Source: Schistocephalus solidus (lineage: Eukaryota; Platyhelminthes; Cestoda; Diphyllobothriidea; Diphyllobothriidae). Taken from it: DNA of 64,000 nt. Of the stretch, positions 11,556-22,900 are shown in pieces. The stretch covers positions 62,001 through 126,000 of the forward strand of contig WEDG01002560.1 in NCBI GenBank assembly GCA_017591395.1. The letters are read 5' to 3'. Numbering within the stretch: position 1 is the first letter of the stretch; the number at the start of each line of letters is the position of its first letter. The position numbers and the translations under genes were made by a program. The notes beneath the pieces are model-generated. The model saw only the letters and a list, made by a program, of their open reading frames with translations. It was not told where the DNA came from and ran no database searches.

Positions 11556-13219
11556 CACCCGAGTGTCCCTTGCCTGTATTTTCTTTTCCATAAGTCGATA
11601 AAATTCTCGGAACAATTAAAAAAACCACAAAATTTTGGGCATTGTAGACAGTCTTTTATAAGGTGGGATGACTCGACTGTCTGAGACTGTGTGGGCTTGT
11701 GAAAAAAGCCATGAACTCTACTGCATACGTATGCTTAGACCTGCAATGAAGAGGTGGAGATCTACTGTCGACCAGCACGATGTAAGTGCCTAAAAACGCA
11801 AGTCCCTGTAAAGCCCTGTGGGTTTCGGAATTGGGTAAGCCTGTAGCATTTGTGCAGTAGACAGAATGATAAGTAAGTACACCCATCCCTGCACCACCCC
11901 TTAATGCGGACCAGTTAACCAATCCCGTCTAAAGGCCACCCACAAACGCCTATTTGGCATGATAGAAGCGGTCGTGGGTACCAGGGTAGTTGGGGCGGAG
12001 GTGTGAAAGTTACATGAGCTGCTGTACGACTGGAACAGTCCCATCTGACAAAAGGACTGTCAAAACGGCCTAAACGCCGCTTTGGCTCTTAGTCCACCAG
12101 TCAGTCAGCCGAGATTTAGAAAGGGAGGAGGGAGGGGGTTAAGGACCCGTCAGGATTCTGGTCATTTGAGTACTGATTTCAGTCAGAGGGTGATGTGGCC
12201 AGTCGAGGAGACAGGACTAAGAAGCCGAGTCCTTCGTCTACAACCGCGTAGTGTTCACGGACGCGGGGCGATAGGGAATGGTGGTGTGACTCACTTGGTT
12301 AAGGCAGCTCAGGTGGTAATTAATTCAATGTGCTCGAAACATCGACTTTAGCGTGATGATATGCGATACTGCACACCACACACAGACACACACACAAACA
12401 CACACACACACGAAGGGTCGCCCTCGGCACTGCAACAAGCACCCTTATGCACAACTTCTCACCCAGTCGCGATCGCGGGCGTCTTCACACACGATTCTAT
12501 GGACTTTAATCCGTTCAAAATACACGAATCGCGGTCAGGAGGCAGAGAGCTGGCTTCGAACGCAGCAGCTACAGCCAGACAGCCTAATTTGCATAGGGGA
12601 GTTGGCCTAAAGCTCGCTCGCATCCAACTGTAGTGAGCTACAGACGGGGAAGGCTGGTGAGTGTCCCAGGATGCATTCTAATGAGGGGACATCTAGGAGG
12701 GGGGAGGGGGTTGAGAGGGGAAGGGTAATGAATCCCACGTGACAAGATGTGTAAAGTTGTCGGTGGACATGATCACAAAAATCCCACCAGGACAAGTTCA
12801 GTCTTGACGGGAGGCAGGACAGATGGAGAGACGGAGATCTTCGTCTAATCATGGGGCCACGGCCCGAAGGGATGAGCATTCGTTTGAAGCAGACGAGAAT
12901 GGTATCAGTTGGGGGACTGCTATCTTCTGTTTTTCGAGCGGTGGGCTTTCAAGTAAAGCGGTAATAAAAATTGAAGGCAGCTCCAGCTGTCTCGTGCTAC
13001 TCTAAGTCTTTGGAAGCTAAGGGTAATCTATTTATCAGCAAACACTTAAATGTTCAAGGTTGGTTAGCTCTTAGTGTGCTCAGATAAAATTTCAAAATTT
13101 AAACAAGAGTCCCCTATGCCACAGAGGCTAAACGTTAACGTGAACTTTGAGAAATTAAAACTCACTGCGCTTACTGAACGAAATTATCCATGACAGGGTT
13201 GATGGTTGTCACTTGGCTG
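11556..13219. other. Intergenic with a CA microsatellite
   Basis: No gene is supported. A (CA)n-type tract lies at 12368-12413. GC-rich short frames around 12.1-12.9 kb overlap on both strands and have no recognised motif. 12080-12110 resembles a scrap of family C (CTTAGTCCACCAGTCAGTCA). Confidence 0.45.
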
Positions 13220-13520
13220 GGCGGTAAGAATGACGTGGACTGGACACGGAAAGAGGAACAGCCCGCAGTGCATGTAGCTTTGTGTCAAATTCCGGAGATG
13301 TTGGGCTTTAGGATTAAAGTGTGGGTTAGGGTTAAGGGTAGGTTAAGGTATAAGGTAAGTGTTAAGAGCGAATTAGGGTTAGGAACAGGAATATGTTAAG
13401 GGTAGGATTTGCGTTCGTGTTAACTGTAGGATTTAGATCTAGCGTAGGACTAGAGTTAAGATTAAGGGTACATTGTAGTTGTATGTTAGGGTTAGTGTTA
13501 GAGTTAAGACACGTACCATC
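13220..13520 (+). repeat. TIR element with telomere-like core, 3'-incomplete copy
   Basis: The left arm is clear (GGTAAGAATGACGTGGACTG, then GGACACGGAAAGAGGAACAG). The core from 13309 to 13510 is an array of GGTTAGGG/GGTTAAG-type units. The core is collinear with the one at 37.55-37.72 kb (shared GTGTTAACTGTAGG-like and GGTTAGTGTTAGAGTTAAG blocks), so it is a shared sequence and not independent telomere decay. The right arm is lost soon after GACACGTACC. Confidence 0.65.
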
Positions 13521-14402
13521 TGTTCGAACATTCGCACAATTAATTGGCTATTTTGATCAGATTCCATTTTAATGGCAGCCCCGATTAATCATGCTGGATA
13601 GATCTTTGCTGTGCAAGCAGACGTGGTGTAAGGCAATTTTGGAGTTCTTGAAGATACAGAAGATCATGCAGGAACACACCTTCGCAGAGGTTAAAACGGA
13701 AAGTAAAGTATACAGCTGACTACTAGTCGTCCATTCCCCCTCCCACAAAAGGTAAAACAGGATAGGAGGCCACATGGACGTGGCGTTCAAAAACCTGACC
13801 TGGCTGCCTGACATGGTGCAGGTGCCGATTCTCACCTTGAAATCCCGGTCTCTAGCCCTCTCTGACGATCGAATAGCGGGGATATTACTGATTAATATTG
13901 ATTAAGAATCTGAAAAGTTCATTCACGCCCAATCCTGACTTTTTAAGCAAAATGTACCGAGAATTGGACCAAAATGCATATTACGCTGCAGTTCTGACGC
14001 TCAACCACAGAACATGGGTAAAGCGTATCCCAGGATGTAAGTTTCCACTTGGAAGTTTTTCAACCACCACCCCTGCTGATATAATAGGCTCCATTGTATT
14101 ACATCAGAAATCACTGCCATCCAAAATCGATGATCAACGTCAAGGCTTTTGGCAGGTGCTTTTAACGGGTGTTCTCTTTCTGAACTCGAATTTCCGGCAG
14201 AAATGATATCTACTGCGGGTCTGAATTGACCAAATCGATGAAGTGAAAAGCCTCTTTCGGGGATCGACGGAGGGTATGGGTAACTTATCTCAGACGAAGA
14301 TTTTTTACTTAAAATAATAGGAGCCGGTTTCTCAGATCAGATGGCGGATTGCCATGTTTGAACCGCAGCATCCTCTGAAGGTACCGGCTGCTGAACTTCA
14401 AT
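13521..14402. other. Intergenic, nothing recognised
   Basis: A 102-codon plus frame at 13898-14206 has no recognisable domain, no clear splice context and no second member. It is not called as a gene. Confidence 0.4.
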
Positions 14403-14535
14403 TTTCGGCTAAGACAAGGGGACTGGAATGATAATTACTGGCTTATTAGCCGTCATCAGCCGAGCATACGCAGCCCCGGTTGTGCAACCACTGAGGCTCG
14501 AAACCACGACCTGTTGGCTTGAAGTCCAAGTGCTC
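14403..14535 (-). repeat. tRNA-derived SINE copy
   Basis: On the minus strand it has AACAGGTCGTGGTTTCGAGC (B-box region), GTGGTTGCACAACCG, the body words GCTCGGCTGATGACGGCTAA and AATAAGCCAG, and a CCCCTTGTC end. The head is partly lost. Confidence 0.6.
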
Positions 14536-15614
14536 TTTGTGTTGTCATTTGGATTTCTAACCAACAGCACGCTAATTCGCATGGTAATTGGATACTGTTC
14601 TTCCGCTAGGCATTACGGAGAAGCCAAAGGTTCGTTTGGAAGCGATAGGCTGTGATCCAACCGAGTTATCTCATCCTGACACGGACCATTCAGTAGCACC
14701 AGGATTTCGTTAATTCAGAATGAATGGAATGGGTTAATGTGCTAATAACCCGTTACAAACTACCTTTAGTTCTCCTGGTTTATTTGAGGTACCAACCATA
14801 AAATTACAGGTAAAGTAAGTTTCGGGTAATTGGTCTTCAATCGAAGCAGTATCTTTGTTAAGAGTCTGGCAAAAGAAACTTATTCGCACAACATAAGCCA
14901 AGACCGGGAGTGAGGTGTTAACATTGTGTTTTCTGCTGAAGCTGTTAAAAATGACAGGGAAACTGACAAGCTTTCCTCTGACGCTCCTCTCGTCGCTGTA
15001 CTAATACTCGGATAAGTTCAATTTTTTCACAAGCATGATAATTTTATTGGATCGGCTGCATTCATGCTCCCTGTTCGGCCAGCTGGCTTTATTTGTCCCA
15101 AATTGCCAACTGTAGGTGTGATTAATGCATTCTGGAAAGTCAGAGACGTCGTTGATACAAGTATCATCAATTGATCGCAATGGAAGTGGACTGCGTGGTA
15201 CAAATTACCACGTAAGTAAATTGATCACTGTGGGCTTCACAGGTGGAACCCAACCTCTTACGTAGCCATTACTATTGGCTAATTTATAAGTTTGCATGTC
15301 GGCTCAGTTACCCAAAAGGAAGCGATTTTGCGTAGGCATAGATAAAAAGATATATACAGAATCCAGAAACAAAGAACACTTAACTGACAGGAAAAGAATG
15401 GAAGAAACTTGAAGCTAAAAGAATGCGAAATTAAACTACTTGGAGAGAGGGGGACTTAAATCAGCGTTTTAGTCTCTCCATCAAGGATATGATACTGTTC
15501 TTCGCATTCGAGTGTCAGTCGAGGTGGGGAGTGAAATCCCATCCGGAGTGTCCTAAGCTTGGGCAGACTAGAGTAGTCTTGCTTTCATATTTTACTACTA
15601 GACTGATAAAACTT
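14536..15614. other. Intergenic, nothing recognised
   Basis: No coding region or repeat family was recognised. Confidence 0.35.
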
Positions 15615-17100
15615 TTATCACACACACGGCAGTTCGACCGTCGATTTCGACGAGGTCCACCGTATGCTCCACACCAGGTGATGCAGGGTCGGTGACTAGC
15701 GCGTGAATTAGTTTTAAGTGATAATAGCCTTGCGCTGCAGCTACCGCACTCTCTCCTCCTCCCCCACCTGAGCCCGGTGTCAAGACAGAGTCAAGAAGAC
15801 CGGAGATGGGAGAGGGCTCAGGTGGCTGGCGCGGCCGGAGCCGCCCCTGGGCGTGCCACCACACCTGGCTCGGATCCCACGGAGTGGGAGTGCCATAAAG
15901 GCCACATTAAGAAGGAGCCATTGCAACCTGACTCTCAGTCCGCCAGTCAGCCACTCCACACAAAACATACATTGGGCTGACCACGCGGTCCGACTTATCC
16001 CGTCAGTTGGCAACCTTCCAAGCCACGGCTTTTAGCGCACCGTGATAGGTTCAAGTGCGTCAGATTGTTTACAGTGAGGAAAATACGCTGAGCTCTCGAC
16101 CTCACTCTCTCCCCCCCCCCCACAATCAGACCACTGTCCGAGCCGGTCAGTTGTCTGATGCGGAAGAAGGCGCAACTGCTGGTGACCTCGTCTACGTTTG
16201 CTACGTACACGACCTGGCCCACAAACACTATCACTAGGATTTCACACAACAGGGGGTTGAACGGCTTACATCTCACATGTGTGAGATAGCCAGAGGTCAC
16301 GTTAAGAAGGAGCCATCGCAGCCCGACTCTCAGACCACCAGTCAGCCACTCCACACAACACACATTTGACTAACTGCGAGGTCTGAGTGTAATTGTCAGT
16401 TGGCAACCTTCCAACCGCGGCGGTTAACGTTACCGCACACTCTTCTCCTCCCCCACCTGAGCCCGGTCTCACGACACAGGCAAAAAGACCGGAGATGGGA
16501 GAGGGCGCAGGTGGCTGGCGCGGCCGGAGCCGCCCCTGGGCGTACCACCACACCTGGCTCGGATCCCACAGAGTGGGAGTGCCATAAAGACCACATTAAG
16601 AAGGAGCCATTGCAGCCTGACTCTCAGTCCGCCAGTCAGCCACTCCACACAAAACACACATTGGGCTGACCACGCGGTTCGAGTTATCCCGTCAGTTGGC
16701 AATCTTCCAAGCCACGGCTTTTAGCGCACCGTGATAGTTTCAAGCGCAACAGATTGTTTATAGTGAGGAACATGCACTGAGCTGTTGACTTCACTCTCTC
16801 CCCCAACCCCATCATCAGACACTGTCCGAACCGGTCAGTTGCCTGATGTGGGGGTGGGCGCATTGTCTGACGGATCAGCGTACCCGTCTTCGTTCGCCAC
16901 AGCACGACCTGGCCCCCATAACGCACACACCAGGATTCACAAACTCAGGGGATATGGAGCAGCCATCGCCGTCTGACTCCCAGTCCACTAGTCAGTCACT
17001 CGACACACACAGCACATACACTGAGCCAACGGCGTGGTCTGGTGGAAGCGTCAGATTGGCAGACTTCCCAGCCACGGTTTCTCTGGTATACTCTGGTAAA
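15615..17100 (+). repeat. Family C repeat cluster with internal duplication
   Basis: One copy starts at 15631 (CAGTTCGACCGTCG) and runs to about 16040. Its second half (from CACTCT...CACCTGAGCCCGGT through GGCTGACCACGCGGT and TTGGCAACCTTCCAAGCC) is repeated almost identically at 16434-16740. A third, more distal module (GTTTATAGTGAGGAACATGC to TTGGCAGACTTCC, 16740-17070) is matched at 48.0-48.35 kb. The near identity of the two halves suggests a recent local duplication or unequal exchange. Open frames on both strands are by-products of the GC-rich sequence. Confidence 0.75.
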
Positions 17101-17104
17101 TGGT

Positions 17105-19570
17105 GATTGTGAGGGTGTTGTCGATACATTGCTGTAGGTAGTGTGTGCTGATGTAGCGTAGCCTCCGGTAGTTTACCGGAGGTTGTCGTGGAGGCGCATG
17201 TGTCCTAATAGGCCCATGCGGTGTGTAAATGTGCGGGAGCAGTGAAGTCAGTGAAGGCGGGCGCGTCGACTGTATGTCGGAGCCCCAGGCCCTGGTTCAC
17301 CAGCCTCCATGCGACGGATTCGCAGGTGACCGACCAGGCCAATGCGTGAGTTGAAGGTGCGGGCGCAGTGTGGGCAGGAGAAATCGGTAGAGGCTGGGAG
17401 GATGTCATTCATGGTAGTGGGGGTGGCAGGGGCGCTAAGAATGGCAGGAGCGGAGGGTGTGCATGGTGTATCAGTGTTGTCGGCATTGTGGTGAATTTCG
17501 CTGTCATGGATGCGCATGTGACCGAATAGGCCCATGCGATGAGTGAATGTGCGAGGACAGTGAGGGCAGTGGAGGCGATGATCTTTGCTGTGTGATGGTG
17601 CTCCAGGCACTGGCTCACCGGTCTCTGTACGATTTATTCGCAAGTGACCGACCAGGCTGATGCGTGAGGTGAATGTGCGGTCGCATTGAGTACAGCTTAG
17701 GAGAAATTCCCCATCGCTGATGGTGGTGGTGGTGGTAGTGCAGGCGAAGGCGGTGGTGGTTGCGGTGGTGGGAGTAACAGGCGATGAGTAGATGGATGTG
17801 GTCTCTATGATGGTGGGAGTAATGGAATTGTTGTCAGGAGTGAGGGTGGGGGAGTCAGAATGAGGGTTGGCAGAATTTGACGTAGAAATTGGAATTGTCG
17901 GATTGTTGGTGCATTGCGTCCGAAGATGTCCAACCAGGCCGATTCGCGCGCGGAAGATGCGTTGACAGCGCGGGCATGTTGGCAGGGCCTGGGCATTGGT
18001 GGTGTTGGTCCGGGCACTGGTGACTTTCGTGCCGCTCTTTTGGCCTTGGTGGCGGCGATCCGGTTGGCCTCATAGATTGCTGAACCAGTCTTCACTGATA
18101 TTATCCATGCCGGTCTATCCTGGGCGAGGTCCTCCCAGGTCGCCGAGTTGATTTGCAGTTGCTTCAGAGATTTCTTCAAAGTGTCCTTGTAGCGTCGCTT
18201 TGACCTCCCTGCCGGCGAGAACCCGTAGCGACATCTCCGTAGAAAAGTCGTTTGGGTAGTCGCTCGTCGTCCATTCTTACCAGGTGGCCGCTCCATCGCA
18301 GTTGCACTTGCCTCAGCATGGCATGGATGCTGAGGATTCCGGTCCACTCCAGGACTTCAGTGTCCGGGATCCTGTCTTGCCATCTAAGCTTCAGTATTCT
18401 GCGGAGGCAGCTGAGATGAAATTGATTCAGCTCCCTGGCTTGGTTCGAGTAGATGGTCCAGGTTTCCGCTCCGTAAAGGAGTGTTGTCAAGACGACGGCC
18501 TTGTACATCTTCAGTTTGGTGTTCAGGTGAATACCGTGGCGATTCCACACGGAGCCCTGCAGCCTGCCGAAGGCCTGACTAGCTTTGGAGATCCGTTAAG
18601 CAACCTCGTCATCGATTCTCGTGTTGCGTGACATCGTGCTTCCTAAATAAGCGAAGGTTTCCACGTTTTTGAGTTGAGCACCGTTGACATTGATTCGAGG
18701 AGCATTGTATTCCGCGCTGAGTGGCGGCTGGTGCCGGACAAACGTTTTGGTTGTACTGATTGTTAATCCGAAATCGGCGCAGCCTTCGGCGAAGAGGTCC
18801 ATGCTCCTTTGCATGTCCTCCTCCGTCACGGTGTTAAGGGCGCAGTCGTCCGCGAAGAGCAAGTCATGGACTGTAGTCGTAGACACGCGCGTTGGAGCCT
18901 GCATACGCCGACTGTTGAGAAGGTGCCCGTCAGTTCTGTAGGCGATGCGGATACCAGGCTTCTCATCACGATAGGCGTCCATCAGCATAGCCGAGAACAT
19001 GAGACTGAAGAGGGTGGGGGCCAGTACGCAGCCCTGCTTCACTCCGTTGGTCACTGCGAATGCTTCGGATACCGTCCCGTTGTCAGTGACGCGCGCCGTC
19101 ATCCCGTCATGAAGCTGACGCACCATGTGCGTGAACCGCTCAGGACAACCAAATTTCTGCATGACTTTCCACAGTCCGTCACGATTCACCGTGTCAAAGG
19201 CTTTCGTTAGATCCACGAAGGTAGTGTATAGGTGAGTTCGCATCTCCTGACACTTCTCTTGTAGCTGGCGTGCGGCAAAGATCATATCGGTTGTTCCGCG
19301 GTGTCAGCGGAATCCACATTGGCTTTCCGGGAGCAGGCCCTGCTCTAGGTGACCGTTAAGACGATTGAGAAGGATACGGGCGAAGATCTTCCCGGCGATG
19401 TTGAGCAACGAGATGCCTCTGTGATTATCACAGAGTTGCCGGTTCCCCTTCCGTTTGTAGAGATGGACGATGGTCACGTCTTTGAAATCCTGAGGAACTT
19501 GTCCTTGGCGCCACATCTCTTGGAAGAGTGTTGTGAGTTCTGCCATCAGCCGGGGCCCACCGTGCTTGTA
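17105..19570 (-). pseudogene. Zinc-finger LINE (non-LTR retrotransposon), 5'-truncated and disabled
   Basis: This is a remnant of a LINE ORF encoding reverse transcriptase (RT) with a C-terminal zinc-finger array; the endonuclease part is missing. Reading down the minus strand: RT begins near 19570 (MAELTTLFQEMW). Fingers and palm contain CDNHRGISLL, TFVDLTKAFDTVNR and NGVKQGCVLAPTLFS, with the catalytic FADD at 18856-18845. A thumb/C-terminal part ([10 protein letters not shown], then [16 protein letters not shown]) is followed by five CxxC-type fingers between about 17985 and 17190. Damage: TGA for Arg in CGFR*HRG (19304-19306), TAA for Gln in EVA*RIS (near 18595), frameshifts near 18210 and before the fingers, an Asn or Arg in place of the last His in fingers 2 and 4, and a TGA in the first Cys position of finger 5. 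It was once mobile by target-primed reverse transcription and is now dead. Confidence 0.9.
17162..17182 (-). other. Stem-loop at the stop codon of the zinc-finger LINE
   Basis: Two perfect 9-base arms (CCTCCGGTA and TACCGGAGG) are separated by three bases. The TAA stop of the frame ending GHMRLHDNLR is at 17173-17175, so the stop lies at the loop. A hairpin at the 3' end of a LINE could be a reverse-transcriptase recognition structure, but this is inference. Confidence 0.7.
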
Positions 19571-19925
19571 TACACGACAGTTCGACCGTCGTAGTCCGAC
19601 GATGTCCACCGTATGCTCATGGGAAAGTTGAGCAGGGACGGTGACTCGCGCGTGATTTAGTTTAAAGTGATAGTAGACTTGCGCTGCATCTACCGCACTC
19701 TCTCCTCCTCCCCCACCTGAGCCCTGTGTCAAGACAGAGTCAAGAAGACCGGAGGCGGGAGAGGACGCAGGTGGCTGGCGCGGCCGGGTCCCCTAAGTCC
19801 CAGCCGCCCCTTGGCATGCCAACACACCTCTATGTTCGGCATTTGTTATGGGAGCGCAACCCGAATAACACCTGCCGTGCTCTAATGTGGCCCCCGTGTT
19901 GGTCCAACGCATCTACCATGCACAC
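19566..19925 (+). repeat. Family C dispersed repeat, copy abutting the LINE
   Basis: It starts ACACGACAGTTCGACCGTCG at the truncation point of the minus-strand LINE. It continues through CACTCTCTCCTCCTCCCCCA, GTGTCAAGACAGAGTCAAGA and GGAGCGCAACCCGAATAACA to TTGGTCCAACGCATC. Family C thus lies on both sides of the LINE in the same orientation, so the LINE could have inserted into or recombined with a family C cluster. Confidence 0.7.
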
Positions 19926-21399
19926 ACACAGGTCATGGACATGAGGACATTCACATACTTCGTTATTAACCATACTGTCAGTAAAGGTACTAGCTAAATG
20001 CCCAGACACGCTTGTTTTACTGATCTTGTGCCACTTTATGACAAGATCGACGAAACAAAGCAGTATGAAAAGTGAAGTATATATACCAGAAAATACATGG
20101 GACAGGCTGGTCAAGCCGCTGATGCGCTGAAACCCTCGTGGCTGTGTCGTGCAGCGACACAACATCGGTGAAACATGCGTGTCTGGGCACTTTGAGTACT
20201 ACCTGTGCTGTCAATATGATAAATAATTACGTGGTTGTCTACCACCGACTGTCTGCTGGCAGATTGGGAATATTACCCGGTTATTTCGCAGTAGTTGATG
20301 GACGTAGGCTCGAATACTCATAGCATCTTTCGGAATGAACCTGACAAGTTTTGGGTTCGAAGGATTGAATGCAGGATCGCGCAGCAATTTTCTCAGAAAT
20401 TTAATAAAATGGCATGTGGAGCACTGCTTTTTTCGAGGGACTTATTCAATCTACCGGCTGACCGGGATTGCCAAAACTTTGAGGTAAACTGAGATTGTTA
20501 ATGCACTTTTCTGACTGAAGTACACTTAGAGCAGAGCCTGAAGCACCTACATAAATACATCAGGAATGTGTTAGTGCTGTAACACTAACGTTCATGGAAT
20601 TTAATATTGCTTGCTTTCCTACAGACAGCCATGTTTTTTTTAACTACGAATGGCCGCCTACGTTATTCATGAAAAACAGTAAATGTATTAGATGGGTTAT
20701 CCTATGAAATCTTAACCGTATGCCTCAAATTTATTTTTCGAGTAGAAGCAATTACGGCGTCTGGGTTGCAAACTTTCATGCGCACTATATGAGGCCTCTG
20801 TAATAGCGTAGAGAAATATCGGATTTTTATTTCCCTGAAGGTATGCAGTAGGGAGTTTCAAAAACCTAAGCACATATGCAGCTGCAAATTGGGTTCACAA
20901 TTAGGCAAGAATTGAAAACCCGTCTGGAAAACTGAAAAATAAACTTTTTGTGCAAAACCCATCCTACATAAATTTTTGCCCTCATTACAGTTTGCAAAGG
21001 TATTAGGATGTCGGTTTTCGAACTAATTTCTTTCCCATTGCCCTGCCAAAACGCCTCGTATATATATACATTTATTCATGCTGATTATCAAGGTTACAAA
21101 GTGGATTTCGTCATGAGAAAACTGTATGAGCCCCATGTGACATCTTGCTTATAGCGAAGAGAAATCTACGTTTTTCCTAGGACGGAATGTATACAGTATG
21201 CAGTAGTTTGGAAACCTTGAATGCAAGTGTAACGGTAGGTCAGCTTTAAAACAATTTGACAATTTAAAAAGTTTTAACAGTGAAATAGCCCCTTTCTTCG
21301 TGTGTACGCGTTGAAGAAGGTGTCATTTGTTATGAAATGAGTGCATTTCTTATAAAATGTAGTTGAATTTTTAGGGGCATAGAACATCAAGGAGAACAA
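19926..21399. other. Intergenic, AT-rich
   Basis: No gene is supported. Two loosely similar segments (about 20740-20900 and 21100-21250, both with GAGAAAT...TTTTTxCCT and GTATGCAGTAG words) suggest an old internal duplication within the AT-rich repeat family. Confidence 0.4.
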
Positions 21400-21610
21400 T
21401 TCATACTACTTAACTAGTCCTTTTTGCAGCGTAGTTTTTGCAGGTGATCTGAGAAAGTCTCGTTCAAAAGCCGAACTCCCAACGTGACTGAAAACTTTTG
21501 GGATTCTGCTGTAAAATAATAAAGTTTACAATCCAATTTCATAAAGCTTTTCGAAAGGAATATATATTTCAGAATTTCGGTCCACGTTTCACGAAATAAC
21601 ACATCCACTG
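21400..21610 (+). repeat. AT-rich dispersed repeat (family D), copy 1
   Basis: It contains CATACTACTTAACTAGTC, TTTTTGCAGG, CTCGTTCAAAAGCC and CTGTAAAATAATAAAG. The same order of words occurs near 30.8, 35.1 and 38.5 kb. No coding potential was recognised. Confidence 0.55.
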
Positions 21611-22381
21611 CAAGTTGTAAACCAGTCCTTCTAAACCTTTCACAATTCGCAAGTTTTCAGAAACGATATTCCGTCGGATATTTCAAAGATTGTCACGATA
21701 CTGAACATTTACTTTCTCTTTAATACTCTTTCAACTGATAATTCTTCCAATGATGTAGCTTAAACGCAGTAAAAGAGAAACTTGGAATGATTTTGTTTGC
21801 ATCTAGTAAGTATCCACTTTCAGAATTTCCTAAATTGTTCCCTTTAATTAAGCAAATACTGCGCAGCATGACATAATGAATTTCTAGAGAAGTCAGCCTT
21901 GTACAAAATAATGAAAAGTGACACAGTTTCCCGTCAACTGTCTGAAGATTTCGTCGGCCAAGCTTTTGGAGACGCAGTTCGGCAAATTCTCCCTGGTGCT
22001 TCGATTGAGTTCTTCAGATGACACCAAAGAGAGGTTGATTAGACTTCTTGTGATTTAACGTCTGGAGACGCGGAAAGCGTGGGTGTTTATATTATCTAAC
22101 AGGTTTTGGAATTTCACCTAAGAGTGGTGGAGATCTGCGTTCTGCCTCCAGTCACGCGAAGGTGTGACAACCTGATCGCTTAATTACAGGAAACGTCAGT
22201 GGTACTGTTTTTTACAAGATACCTTTGAGCACTTACATCTTTGAAGTTATTTCAAAGTATTGAGTTATTTTGCCACATATCAAAAACAAAAAAATATTTC
22301 ACTAGCACATGCAGCTTCACGAAACAGTCGATATTCTGATTAAACTTCGAGAAAAGATTTCAAGAGATATATGAACACTGC
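21611..22381. other. Intergenic, nothing recognised
   Basis: AT-rich sequence without a supported feature. Confidence 0.35.
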
Positions 22382-22690
22382 CGAAAAAACACGGATGACT
22401 GGAATGGCCAGTCACCCCCAGGTGGCACACCACCCGAGTGTCAAACAACGACCTGTTGTTTCGAAGTCCAACGCTCTAACCATTGAGCCCCGGGTAAGGC
22501 ACTACCTGGGGTTGGGTATGACTGGCTGATGACGGTGAATGAGCCAAAAACGGCCCTTTTAGTCTCCTTTGTCTTTGTCGGTGTTGTTTATTTGGTTTAT
22601 TGGCCGTCATCAGCCAGTCATAACCAACCTGCGGCACCTGAAGCTCGAACTCAAACACTGCGCCTACTCTGACCTACTGCGCCGCTAGCC
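22382..22690. repeat. Cluster of three tRNA-derived SINE segments in alternating orientation
   Basis: 22382-22495 is minus (head GGCTCAATGGTTAGAGCGTT on the minus strand). 22497-22580 is plus (body TATGACTGGCTGATGACGG...AGTCTCC). 22590-22690 is minus (GGCCGTCATCAGCCAGTCAT on the plus strand). Adjacent opposite copies can form long hairpins. Confidence 0.65.
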
Positions 22691-22900
22691 GCTGTGTGGT
22701 TTCTGGCCGGGCTCGAGAGTGAGCCCCACGGGAGATGTGGGTTCCGTAACCGATCGGTGAGCGCTTCTTGCCATATTTTTCGTCTGCTTTTACTACTATT
22801 ATGCGCTGTGTGGCTACTGGGGCGGGGGGCTCCAGAGTGAGACCCAAGGCAGAACGGGGCGAGTAAGTTCCGTCAGCGATGGGTGGGTAGTCATCAAGGA
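22685..22900 (+). repeat. GC-rich 80-90 bp repeat, two units
   Basis: Two units (22685-22770 and 22800-22890) share CGCTGTGTGG, CTGG, CTCxAGAGTGAG, CCCAxGGxAGA and GTTCCGTxAxCGAT. Related units lie at 26.23-26.31 (inverted) and 26.58-26.66 kb, again beside SINE copies. Confidence 0.55.

Noticed and set aside
15777..16669. Clusters of 60-120 codon frames on both strands
   Set aside because: They all lie in the GC-rich family C repeat, appear on both strands at once and are not conserved between copies.
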